Below, piece after piece: positions 1 through 7,237 of a stretch of DNA of 11,990 nucleotides (within the stretch, counting starts at the first letter, position 1; every line of letters begins with the position of its first letter). Under the pieces are notes generated by a model. That model worked only from the letters and a program-made list of their open reading frames with translations, was not told the DNA's origin and ran no database searches. The stretch is from Clostridiales bacterium UBA1380 (GTDB lineage Bacteria > Bacillota > Clostridia > Oscillospirales > CAG-272), in NCBI GenBank assembly GCA_002305445.1, contig DBRA01000038.1, forward strand, positions 30,392-42,381. The letters are read 5' to 3'. The position numbers and the translations under genes were made by a program.

Positions 1-297
1 GCAGTCCTCGATGGCGTCGTGCAGAAACGCGGCGCATATCGAGTCGGTATCGAGTCCGAGCGACGCTACGATTTCCGCAACGGCGATCGGATGCGATATG
101 TACGGCTCGCCGCTCTGCCTGTACTGCCCTTCGTGGAGCATGTCCGCGTATAAATACGCATCCTCGATCTTTTTCAGGTCGTATTTTTTACCGGAGGTGC
201 GAAGTATCGTATAAAGGCCGGAAAGCGCGGGATATCCGCTTTCCGCGACCGCGGGCTTATTTTCTGTTTTAGTCTCTTCTCTATTGTTTTCCGGCAT
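1..297 (-). CDS. rel: Rel/SpoT-type (p)ppGpp synthetase/hydrolase, N-terminal fragment (cut by window edge)
   Basis: Only the first 99 codons lie in the window; the 3' part continues past the left edge. The translated fragment carries the start of the HD hydrolase domain of long RelA/SpoT homologues: the stretch LHEGQYRQSGEPYISHP (about residues 53-69) followed by GLDTDSICAAFLHDAIED (about 81-98), including the HD metal-binding pair. In the family this domain removes pyrophosphate from (p)ppGpp, and a downstream synthetase domain, not visible here, makes it; the enzyme is cytosolic and ribosome-associated. A low-complexity N-terminal tail of about 20 residues precedes the conserved part. The ATG at 297 was chosen because a GGAGGAGG site lies 8 bases upstream; an in-frame ATG at 363 has no comparable site. 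It follows recJ by 96 bases on the same strand, a common Firmicutes neighbourhood (often with apt between them, absent here). Whether the synthetase half is intact cannot be judged. Confidence 0.93.
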   Translation of the reverse strand, partial: MPENNREETKTENKPAVAESGYPALSGLYTILRTSGKKYDLKKIEDAYLYADMLHEGQYRQSGEPYISHPIAVAEIVASLGLDTDSICAAFLHDAIEDC

Positions 298-305
298 TTT
301 TATCG

Positions 306-313
306 CCTCCTCC
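306..313 (-). promoter_or_regulatory. Ribosome binding site of rel
   Basis: The minus strand reads GGAGGAGG with an 8-base spacer to the ATG at 297. It decides the start of rel against the upstream in-frame ATG at 363. Confidence 0.75.
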
Positions 314-340
314 GTTTTATCGTTATTGCTGTAATTTTCA

Positions 341-372
341 CCGGCAATGATTTTGCAGCTCATTAAAGCCGG
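341..372 (-). other. Possible bulged hairpin in the recJ-rel intergenic region
   Basis: On the minus-strand transcript CCGGC (372-368) can pair with GCCGG (345-341), and AATGA (364-360, read on the minus strand as AATGA) with TCATT (350-346), leaving a 3-base bulge and a 9-base loop. That gives ten base pairs just upstream of the rel ribosome binding site. There is no T-run, so it is not an intrinsic terminator. A processing or regulatory role is only a guess. Confidence 0.3.
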
Positions 373-393
373 TCCTGTTCTGCGGGACTTTTA

Positions 394-2589
394 TTATTTA
401 TCATAACGGTATTTCAGTCTGCGGTAAAGAGTGGATCTGTCAAGGCTCGTCTTAGCCTTGACGAAGATGAATCCGAATCGCCAGACATCTTCGCCGAGCT
501 CGTCGATCCTAAAGAATCCGAGCTCCTCGAACACGCCGATTATTATGCGCAGCTTTGTGTAGCCTATATCAGCCGCATACTCGGTCGATAGCAGATGGAG
601 CAGCGCACGCGTCGTGAAAATTTCGCGCTGCGCCTTTATCTCGCGCCGCAAAAGGTTGTATACGGCGGCGAAGTCCTCCCTGCTCGGCACGACTTCGTCA
701 GCGTCTGCGTCGGCGCCGCGGCGCACGCGCCCCCACAGCTCATATTCGTACAGCTCGCGTTCGAGCTGCGCGCTCGCGGGACGCACGTCGCGCACGATGA
801 ACTGAACGGTCCGGTTGTTCTGGAACTCGTTTATGTCGAGGTTGCAGAGCAGATCGACCGTGTCTCCGCGGTATATGTCAAGCACCTGCCCGGTCTGGCA
901 GAAGCACATGCCGACGACGGTCACGCCGTCCTTGCGGAGCGTCAGCCTAGTATGGCGGCCGCCGCCGACGGGAGCGACGTCAATCACCTCGAACCCGAAC
1001 GCCGCGAAGAGCGGAACCGGATTCGACACGCCGAACGGCTCGAGCTTATATAACTCCGTCGCCTGCTGCAGCGTTATATCCGCGGGCGTTATCTCCGCGT
1101 CCGCTTCGATGTGGACGGTCGCCGGCTCCGACCCGAGGCATTTGACGGCATACTCGTTGATCCTGCGCTTGAATTCGGGCAGATTTTTGCGGTAGATCGT
1201 CAGTCCCGCGGCGAGCTCGTGACCGCCGTACTTTATGAGCAGGTCGTCGCATGCGGTCAGCGCTTCCACGAGATTCAGACCGTGGATGCTGCGCCCCGAT
1301 CCCTTGCCGATATCGTCCGGCGACGGCGGCGCGCCCGCCTCGCGTTCACCCGGGCTGCCCGACCCTTCGAAGCTGATCAGTATCGACGGGCAGTCGAATT
1401 TCTCCGTCACACGGGAGGCGACGATGCCGATGACGCCGTGGTGCCAATTTTCGTCGGCGAGCACGATGACGGGGTCGTTCTGCGCATGGCTGACGGTAAT
1501 TTTAGCATATGCCTCTTCGGCGATTTTGTTCTCCTCGAGCTGACGCTCGCGGTTGATCTCGCAAAGTTTCAGCGCGCTCTCCCTCGCACGGGCTCTGTCC
1601 TTTGTCAGAAACAGCTCGACCGCGATCGACGCGTCGGCGATACGGCCCGCAGCGTTTATGCGCGGCGCTATCGTGTAACCGATGAGCGCGCTCGTTATCT
1701 TGCGCTTCTGCCCGCCCGATCTGCCGCCGTTTGTCGACCTGCGGCTCGCCTCGAGCAGCTCCGCAAGTCCGGGGCGCATTTCGCGCTCCATCATCTCGAG
1801 GCCGTACGCGACGATCAAGCGGTTTTCGTCCTTGATCGGCATGACGTCGGCGACGGTGCCGATCGCGACGAGGTCTGCGCACGACCTGCTGACGTCGCGG
1901 ATACAGTCGATGACAGGCGACTCCGGTCGCAACTTTGTTTCAAGCGCGCAGAGCAGCTTGAAGACGACGCCGACGCCCGCGAGTTCCGAAAACGGGTAGC
2001 TGTCGTCCGGCCGTCTCGGGTCGACGACGGCGACGGCGTCCGGCAGCTCGTTCCTGCACTCGTGGTGGTCGGTTATGACGACGTCGACGCCGACCGCTTT
2101 CGCTATCGCCGCCTCCTCGATCGCGGTTATGCCCGTGTCGACCGTGATGATAAGCTGCACTCCCTCTTCCGCGAAGCGGCGGACAGCCACTTCGGACATT
2201 CCGTAACCCTCTCCGGAGCGGCACGGGATGTAGTAGGATACGTCAGCCCCCTTTTCGGTCAGGTACATGTCGAGGATGCAGACGCTTGTGACGCCGTCTA
2301 CGTCGTAATCGCCGAATATGATGATTTTTTCACGGTTTTTCACAGCGGAGACGATACGCTCCGCAGCTTTGTCCATGTCTTTCAGTAAAAACGGGTCGTG
2401 GAGAAGCTCCGTCTCCTTCGATAAAAATTTGCGCGCCTCTTCGATGTCGGCGCAGCCACGGTTGATAAGGAGCTGTGCGGTCAACGGCGTCAGCGACAGC
2501 TCCTTCGCCATGACCGCCGCCCGCTCCGATGAAGCAATATCGTCGGCGGTTGCGCGGACATGCCATTTTTTCAGTTTCGTATAGTTCAT
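394..2589 (-). CDS. recJ: Single-stranded-DNA-specific 5'-3' exonuclease RecJ
   Basis: A 731-residue DHH-family nuclease that in the family degrades single-stranded DNA 5' to 3' in RecF-pathway recombination and in mismatch and base-excision repair. Visible motifs: FGDYDVDG (92-99), the VDTG aspartate (151), TDHH (173-176), GVGVVFK (205-211), APRINAAGR (308-316), HHGVIGIVASR (383-393) and GGHELAAG (455-462) of the DHHA1 part. LEPFG (517-521) begins the OB-fold, which ends near NNRTVQFIVRDVRP (591-604). A C-terminal domain (about 632-731) resembling the winged-helix-like extension of clostridial RecJ ends in LYRRLKYRY. The length exceeds the roughly 570 residues of proteobacterial RecJ because of this tail and two small insertions (about 283-297 and 409-429). 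The start MNYTKLKKWHVR matches the usual RecJ N-terminus; the Shine-Dalgarno (AGAAGA) is weak and nearly touches the ATG. All catalytic aspartates and histidines I can check are present. Confidence 0.96.
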   Translation of the reverse strand: MNYTKLKKWHVRATADDIASSERAAVMAKELSLTPLTAQLLINRGCADIEEARKFLSKETELLHDPFLLKDMDKAAERIVSAVKNREKIIIFGDYDVDGVTSVCILDMYLTEKGADVSYYIPCRSGEGYGMSEVAVRRFAEEGVQLIITVDTGITAIEEAAIAKAVGVDVVITDHHECRNELPDAVAVVDPRRPDDSYPFSELAGVGVVFKLLCALETKLRPESPVIDCIRDVSRSCADLVAIGTVADVMPIKDENRLIVAYGLEMMEREMRPGLAELLEASRRSTNGGRSGGQKRKITSALIGYTIAPRINAAGRIADASIAVELFLTKDRARARESALKLCEINRERQLEENKIAEEAYAKITVSHAQNDPVIVLADENWHHGVIGIVASRVTEKFDCPSILISFEGSGSPGEREAGAPPSPDDIGKGSGRSIHGLNLVEALTACDDLLIKYGGHELAAGLTIYRKNLPEFKRRINEYAVKCLGSEPATVHIEADAEITPADITLQQATELYKLEPFGVSNPVPLFAAFGFEVIDVAPVGGGRHTRLTLRKDGVTVVGMCFCQTGQVLDIYRGDTVDLLCNLDINEFQNNRTVQFIVRDVRPASAQLERELYEYELWGRVRRGADADADEVVPSREDFAAVYNLLRREIKAQREIFTTRALLHLLSTEYAADIGYTKLRIIIGVFEELGFFRIDELGEDVWRFGFIFVKAKTSLDRSTLYRRLKYRYDK

Positions 2590-2616
2590 TCTTCTAATCT
2601 TTCGTTCATATATTCA

Positions 2617-3081
2617 TTAATTATTAACAATATCATCCGCGCGTTTGATAATTGCGCTGATCCGTATGCCGGGCTTCCTTTTCGCCCTGCGTTCAAGGAT
2701 GAAATATATCGCCGCGAATACGGCGGCAAAGCCGGCGGCGGACGCGGCGAGCGCCCACTTCTCCGACTGTACGGTATTCAGGAAAAATATATACAGCGCA
2801 AGCCCCACCGCGATTGGCGCTATGAAAACCGCCGCGGCGTAGCCGAGTATAAGTGCCGATGACGACTCGAGAACCACGATGTCGCCGACCTTCGCGCCGG
2901 CGTCGTTTACCGCCATCGCCGTCATCGTTTTACCTGTTGCGAAAATTGACGCAATCGAGCCGCAGCCGGAGCAGCCGCTCTCCGATTTGTTCGGGCACAT
3001 ATCGCAGGCGTCTTTGCGCGAGGCCTCGACTACGGCGACGCCGCCGTCAAGTATTTGTATCACTCTTGCTATCTGGTCCAT
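2617..3081 (-). CDS. RseC/MucC-family membrane protein (SoxR-reducing system / sigma-E regulator family)
   Basis: A 154-residue protein whose layout matches the RseC/MucC family: a short N-terminal beta-rich region, a cysteine cluster C26-x2-C29 and C37-x2-C40 (DACDMC and GCSGCG), a VGDIVVLE segment (65-72), then two hydrophobic helices (about 75-101 and 108-129) and a basic tail. In proteobacteria RseC positively affects sigma-E and forms part of the system that reduces SoxR. In clostridia it is often near rnf electron-transport genes, which are not in this window. A redox role through the four cysteines, possibly binding metal or an Fe-S cluster, is inference. The AAGGAG site upstream of the ATG is well placed. 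It starts 100 bases after the FAD protein and ends 27 bases before recJ, so it is probably co-transcribed. No gene symbol is given because the E. coli function may not carry over. Confidence 0.85.
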   Translation of the reverse strand: MDQIARVIQILDGGVAVVEASRKDACDMCPNKSESGCSGCGSIASIFATGKTMTAMAVNDAGAKVGDIVVLESSSALILGYAAAVFIAPIAVGLALYIFFLNTVQSEKWALAASAAGFAAVFAAIYFILERRAKRKPGIRISAIIKRADDIVNN

Positions 3082-3181
3082 CGCGCGCTCTCCTTCCGAT
3101 ACGTCCTGATTTATCTGTTTATGCGGCGCTGCGGTTCATCGGAACCGACAGAGCCGGTTGATTTCGGTTTTGATTATTTTA

Positions 3182-4786
3182 TCAGCCCTCGAAGGGGGCG
3201 TACCGCGCCATGATCGCCTCGGCGACGCGAAGCCCGTCGACTGCGGCGCTCATTATGCCACCCGCGTAGCCCGCGCCTTCGCCGCAGGGGTAGACACGCT
3301 CGCGGCCCTCCGCCTCATATGTGTCGCCGCGGACGATGCGGACGGGCGAGGAGGTGCGCGTCTCCGGCGCTGTCAGCGGCACGTCGGGCGCGTCGAAGCC
3401 GCGCAGCGCGCGGCCGAAGTCTGCGAGACCGATCTTCAGCGCGTCGCATACGAATGCGGGCAGCAGCGTGTTCAGGTCGCGCAGGACGTATCTGCCGCCG
3501 CCCATGTACGACGGGGCGATTCTGTTCGGCTCAGTCGCGCAGCGTCCGGCGAGAAAATCGCCGACCGTCTGCACGGGCGCATCAAATGCGCGCCTGCCGC
3601 ATGATGCATAGGCGGCGCGCTCGATCTCGCGGCGGAAATCCATCGCCGCGTACGGCGTCGCGCCGTAATCGTCCGGCTGCACCGTCACAGCTACGGCGGC
3701 GTTCGAGTTGACACCGTCGCGCGCGAAGCGGCTCATGCCGTTGACGACGACGCCCCCGCGCTCCGATGCCGCGGCGACAACCTCGCCGCCCGGGCACATG
3801 CAGAACGTGTATACGCCGCGTCCGCCTCTGTGCGTCGACATCGCGTATTCGGCGTGTCCGACGCGCGGATCGGCGCAGAAGCGGCCGTACAGCGCTTCGT
3901 CGATGTCGGCGCGCAGATGCTCGATGCGGACGCCGACCGAATACGACTTCGGTTCCACTCGCCAGCCGTCCGCGAGCAGATGCTCGTATATATCGCGCGC
4001 GCTGTGCCCTGTCGCGAGCACGAGCGCGCCGTACGGCAGACTGCTCTCGCCGTCCGGCGACTCGACTTTGACCGAACCAGCGTTTATGCCGCTGACTCTC
4101 GACAGATATCTGATTTCGCCGCCGTTTCGCCGCACGGCGGCGTCGGCCGCGGCGACGACGGTGCGGAGCTTGTCGGTGCCGATGTGCGGTTTGGCGCGGA
4201 CGAGTATCTCCTCCGGCGCGCCGAGCGATACGAGCCGGCGCAGCACATACCCGCACCGGCCGTCGCCGATGCGCGTCATCAACTTGCCGTCCGAGAAGGC
4301 GCCGGCTCCGCCGGCACCGAACTGTATGTTTGAACGCTCGTCAAGCTCGCCCGTTGCGTAGAACGCTTCTACGGCTCTGACGCGGCCGTCGAGATCGCTG
4401 CCGCGCTCGAGTACGATCGGCGCGTAGCCGTTTTCGGCGAGCGCAAGCGCGCAAAACATGCCTGCCGGCCCGAAGCCGGCGATGACCGGCCGCGCGCGCA
4501 GTTTTTCCGTTCCGCGCGCGAAGTCGAGCGCGCGCTCGCGCAGGATCTTGATGCCGTGCGCCGCGAGTGCGGCTTCATCCGCACGTGACGCGGTGACTTC
4601 TGCGGCGACGGAGCAGACGAGCTTCACATCGTCGCGGCGGCGCGCGTCGACGGAGCGGCGGTAAATCGAGAGCGAGCGAGCTTCCCCCAGACCGCGGCAG
4701 CGCTTTATGCGCGCGAGCGCTTCGGCTATGGCCTCGTCATCCGGCGCAAACGCCGGTATTTTTATGTTTTCAACGATTATGCGCAT
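3182..4786 (-). CDS. FAD-dependent dehydrogenase, COG2509-like (NAD(P)/FAD-dependent oxidoreductase)
   Basis: About 534 residues. A small N-terminal domain (1-95) rich in basic residues, with YRRSVDARRRDDVKLV typical of this family, leads to a dinucleotide-binding Rossmann motif IAGFGPAGMFCALAL (about 102-116) closed by an acidic residue in IVLERG. NIQFGAGGAGAFSDGKL (about 153-169) and PHIGTDKL are family hallmarks. LATGHSARD (about 260-268) is the second dinucleotide-contact region. The C-terminal CGEGAGYAGGIMSAAVDG is the FAD-pyrophosphate-contact segment. The reaction is unknown; proteins of this group are annotated as predicted FAD dehydrogenases. The stop of cdaR and this ATG share one base (TGATG), so translation is probably coupled; a TTG one codon upstream is in frame but is a worse start. 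In many clostridia this gene sits beside cdaA-cdaR, hinting at an envelope or cofactor role, unproven. Confidence 0.9.
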   Translation of the reverse strand: MRIIVENIKIPAFAPDDEAIAEALARIKRCRGLGEARSLSIYRRSVDARRRDDVKLVCSVAAEVTASRADEAALAAHGIKILRERALDFARGTEKLRARPVIAGFGPAGMFCALALAENGYAPIVLERGSDLDGRVRAVEAFYATGELDERSNIQFGAGGAGAFSDGKLMTRIGDGRCGYVLRRLVSLGAPEEILVRAKPHIGTDKLRTVVAAADAAVRRNGGEIRYLSRVSGINAGSVKVESPDGESSLPYGALVLATGHSARDIYEHLLADGWRVEPKSYSVGVRIEHLRADIDEALYGRFCADPRVGHAEYAMSTHRGGRGVYTFCMCPGGEVVAAASERGGVVVNGMSRFARDGVNSNAAVAVTVQPDDYGATPYAAMDFRREIERAAYASCGRRAFDAPVQTVGDFLAGRCATEPNRIAPSYMGGGRYVLRDLNTLLPAFVCDALKIGLADFGRALRGFDAPDVPLTAPETRTSSPVRIVRGDTYEAEGRERVYPCGEGAGYAGGIMSAAVDGLRVAEAIMARYAPFEG

Positions 4787-6069
4787 CAACTGTCGCCCCC
4801 GAGCGAAACCTGAACGGTATAGGTGCCGATTTCGTACACTCCCTCCGGCGAGCCGCTTATCTGTACCACGACCGGCTCGCTGACTATGCCGGAACTTTCG
4901 GGGCTGTAGCTCGATAAATCGACCACCACCGACAGATCGGAGGACTTGAGCGCCCTGACCGCTTCGGCCGGGCCGCGCAGCGTCACGATCAGGCGCTTGA
5001 CCGGCAGCTCGTAATCGAGCGCTTCTGCGCCGGTGACGATGATGTTCGTCACCATGAACATGCGCGTGATCGTGTTCTTATGCTTTATCTCGACCATCGC
5101 CGTGGTAGCGCCGCTTACGGCTTCGACGCCGTCCGGCAGCGGTATCGTGACATAGCGGACCTCGTCGTCCGTTATCTGTTTTTCGTCTATAGTTGTCACC
5201 GTCAGCGAATCTATATCACGGAGCAGCTCCGGGTCGCCCGTAAGCTCGACTGTGGCGGGACTTATCGCTATATCGGCGTTTTTTGTGTTGTAGAAGCCGT
5301 ACTTGAAGGCGACGGCGAGCGGCACCGTCTTGTTCGTGTACAGCGGGATTACGACGTTGACCTCGGACTTCGACAGCTTGAGGTACGTCGTCGGCACGGT
5401 GTCGCCGTTTTTGCTGATAAGCGTCAGCTTCGTGATCATCGTCTGCGTCGCGCTTATGCGGCCCACCTCGAGCGTCGCCTGCGCGTACGATATTGTGTCG
5501 AGGAAGGACTTCGCGCCGGTCACCGTTATCTCCTCGGTGTCGGAGTACGGGTCGCCGAGCCGGTTCGGGCTTTCAACGATGACGCTCGTGATCTTCGGCA
5601 CGACCGACACCGTCACCGTGTCCTTTTTGTCCGCGAACACGTTGATAGAGTTAGACGACAGAGAGGCGATCGTAACGTTGCCGTCGACGGTCGCGTTGAG
5701 CTCCACGAGCTGCACGCCGGTATCTTTTATCGTGCTGACATCCGCCGTGACCTTTATATCCTCCGCCGTTATGGATGACATATCGCTCTTGCGGCCGCGC
5801 AGCGTGACGTCAACGGCGCTGCCGTAACCGGTGTAGACATAAAGGCCGCGCTGACTTTCAAGCGCCGCCGTGTTCGTCAGCTCGATCGGGACGGATGTGA
5901 AGACCTGTTCATATTCTGGGCTGTCGACCTGATAAATATAGAACCAGAGCACAAACGCGATAAGCAGGCATACGAGCTTCGCGGCCCAGTCGGTGGCGCG
6001 GAACTTCACCTGCGGAGCGCGGCTGTCCGGCGCGTGTGCTGTCGATTTCTTCTTGTTTTCATCACTCAT
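4786..6069 (-). CDS. cdaR: CdaR (YbbR-domain regulator of diadenylate cyclase)
   Basis: A 427-residue protein with one N-terminal membrane helix (about 29-47, LVCLLIAFVLWFYIY) preceded by a hydrophilic, lysine-rich cytoplasmic tail, then four extracellular beta-rich YbbR repeats at about 56-145, 150-242, 246-328 and 335-422. Each repeat carries the family pattern of a valine-rich strand, a G-x-x-x-x-[LM] turn and an aspartate-containing strand: VDVTLRGRKSDMSSI, ITVTGAKSFLDTI, VELTGDPELLRDI, IVTLRGPAEAVRAL. YbbR/CdaR proteins bind the membrane cyclase CdaA and alter c-di-AMP production in several Firmicutes; whether the effect here is up or down is not readable. The gene starts inside the end of cdaA (8-base overlap, ATGAGTGA) with a GGGAGGG ribosome binding site, so the two are almost certainly made together. 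The last codon overlaps the FAD protein start by one base. Confidence 0.94.
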   Translation of the reverse strand: MSDENKKKSTAHAPDSRAPQVKFRATDWAAKLVCLLIAFVLWFYIYQVDSPEYEQVFTSVPIELTNTAALESQRGLYVYTGYGSAVDVTLRGRKSDMSSITAEDIKVTADVSTIKDTGVQLVELNATVDGNVTIASLSSNSINVFADKKDTVTVSVVPKITSVIVESPNRLGDPYSDTEEITVTGAKSFLDTISYAQATLEVGRISATQTMITKLTLISKNGDTVPTTYLKLSKSEVNVVIPLYTNKTVPLAVAFKYGFYNTKNADIAISPATVELTGDPELLRDIDSLTVTTIDEKQITDDEVRYVTIPLPDGVEAVSGATTAMVEIKHKNTITRMFMVTNIIVTGAEALDYELPVKRLIVTLRGPAEAVRALKSSDLSVVVDLSSYSPESSGIVSEPVVVQISGSPEGVYEIGTYTVQVSLGGDS

Positions 6070-6982
6070 CGCCGCCGCCCTCCCTGTCTTCGGATTTTTC
6101 AGCCGGCGCGTTTTTCGCTGCTCTGTTTTTCTTGTTTTTACCGAACATTGTGCGGACGCGGCTCTGTCTCTCGTCCGACTTGATAAGCTGCGAGACCAGC
6201 TCTGACTTAAGCGTTTCCGGTGTGTACATGCGGCGCAGCACGCCCTCGCGCGCGACGGAAATTATGCCCGATTCCTCCGAGACGACGACAATGACCGCGT
6301 CTGAGTTTTCGCTCATGCCGATCGCGGCGCGGTGGCGCGTGCCGAGGTCCTTGATTATGTCGGCGTTAGTCGAAAGCGGAAGCAGGCATCCGGCCGCGTA
6401 TAAACGCCCTCCGCGGATGATCACCGCGCCGTCGTGAAGCGGCGCTTTGTTGAAGAATATGTTGCGGATCAAAAAGGGGCTGATGTCGGCGTTAACGACG
6501 GTGCCGGTCAGAATGAGGTCGCCGAGCTTAGTTTCGCGCTCAAACACGATAAGCGCGCCTGTTTTCGCATCCGAAAGCTCGCCAGCCGCTTCGCAGACCG
6601 CATCGATGACGTAGAGAGTCTGCGGTTCCGCCTGACGGTCACCGAGCGAGCGAAGGCTGCGTATAGGCTGGTTGCCCATCTTTTCGAGCGCGCTGCGCAG
6701 CTCCGGCTGGAACAGTATAACGAGCGTTATAATTCCGATCTGGAACACGTTTGTCAGAATAAAGCGCGTCGCGCGCATACCGGTCAGCTCGGCTGTGAAA
6801 AGGAGCGCTACGAACAAAAGCACTCCGAGCGTGAGCTTTCCTGCGCGCCGGTCGCGTATGAATTTGAATATATAGTAAAACATTACGGTCAGGCACAATA
6901 TGTCCGCAATGTCGACAACACCGATTGACATTACGGCGTCCGCCAGCTCCGCGAAGCCGTTTTTTATCCACTCAGCCGCCAT
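6062..6982 (-). CDS. cdaA: Diadenylate cyclase CdaA (c-di-AMP synthase)
   Basis: A 306-residue membrane cyclase that condenses two ATP into cyclic di-AMP, the second messenger for potassium and osmolyte balance and wall homeostasis in Firmicutes. Three hydrophobic helices lie at about 24-40, 50-64 and 74-93, followed by FQPELR (91-96), a near-invariant CdaA segment, and the cytoplasmic DAC domain. Both catalytic motifs are intact: LHDGA with DGA at 184-186, and GTRHR at 214-218. The tail (281-306) is lysine- and glutamate-rich and poorly conserved. The longest open frame begins at a TTG at 7048, but that codon forms the -35 element of the likely promoter; the ATG at 6982 has an upstream GAGAGGG and gives the usual family N-terminus. 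It is the first gene of the leftward operon. No glmM follows cdaR here, unlike the classic cdaA-cdaR-glmM order. Confidence 0.95.
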   Translation of the reverse strand: MAAEWIKNGFAELADAVMSIGVVDIADILCLTVMFYYIFKFIRDRRAGKLTLGVLLFVALLFTAELTGMRATRFILTNVFQIGIITLVILFQPELRSALEKMGNQPIRSLRSLGDRQAEPQTLYVIDAVCEAAGELSDAKTGALIVFERETKLGDLILTGTVVNADISPFLIRNIFFNKAPLHDGAVIIRGGRLYAAGCLLPLSTNADIIKDLGTRHRAAIGMSENSDAVIVVVSEESGIISVAREGVLRRMYTPETLKSELVSQLIKSDERQSRVRTMFGKNKKNRAAKNAPAEKSEDREGGGDE

Positions 6983-7019
6983 GTCGCCCTCTCGCCGCAA
7001 TCCATCATTGTATTTTATT

Positions 7020-7048
7020 ATGATAGCATAAAAACATGGGAAATTCAA
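7020..7048 (-). promoter_or_regulatory. Probable sigma-A promoter of the cdaA operon (extended -10)
   Basis: The minus strand reads TTGAAT (7048-7043), a 17-base spacer, and TATCAT (7025-7020) preceded by TGC, forming an extended -10 element. Initiation would fall near 7013, about 30 bases before the cdaA ATG at 6982. The elements are 4 of 6 and 5 of 6 matches to consensus with ideal spacing. Confidence 0.6.
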
Positions 7049-7175
7049 ATCTTTTTTGTTTATTTTTATGATATGTATAGAAATGCGCGCTCAGACTGTC
7101 CGAATAAGAATGTATAAATTTGCAATCTGCACAAGAGTGTTTTCATTTTGTAATAAAATATGTCACGAATGATAC
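7049..7175. other. AT-rich divergent intergenic segment
   Basis: This stretch between the cdaA promoter and the promoter of the rightward ATPase gene is far richer in A and T than the surrounding genes. I see no convincing open frame, RNA gene or terminator in it. A weaker rightward promoter candidate (TTGTAA at 7148-7153, 17-base spacer, GATACT at 7171-7176) lies at its end. Confidence 0.5.
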
Positions 7176-7204
7176 TTTATTTAATATTATTCCGGTGATA
7201 TAAT
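7176..7204 (+). promoter_or_regulatory. Probable promoter of the P-loop ATPase gene (extended -10)
   Basis: A perfect TATAAT lies at 7199-7204 and is preceded by TGA, giving an extended -10. The -35 position (7176-7181, TTTATT, 17-base spacer) matches poorly, as is common when the -10 is extended. Initiation would fall near 7211, some 27 bases before the ATG at 7238. Confidence 0.6.
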
Positions 7205-7237
7205 ATATTATTAATCATCATCATGGCAGGTGCGTAT

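Noticed and set aside
1111..2388. Long plus-strand open frame (425 residues) opposite recJ
   Set aside because: It is fully antisense to recJ, is rich in Arg, Asp and Val as expected for a frame opposite a GC-rich gene, has no recognisable domain and no fitting ribosome binding site.
3082..3181. Possible terminator between the FAD gene and the RseC gene
   Set aside because: AACCG and CGGTT can form a 5-bp stem with a 7-base loop, but there is no T-run on the minus strand, so it is not a convincing intrinsic terminator.
3830..4333. Several plus-strand and minus-strand alternative frames within the FAD dehydrogenase gene
   Set aside because: High GC content leaves frames open by chance; their residues are dominated by Arg, Ala and Ser with no motif, while the FAD protein frame has clear Rossmann motifs.
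5080..5778. Plus-strand open frame (232 residues) opposite cdaR
   Set aside because: Composition typical of an antisense shadow and no motif; the cdaR frame shows four YbbR repeats.
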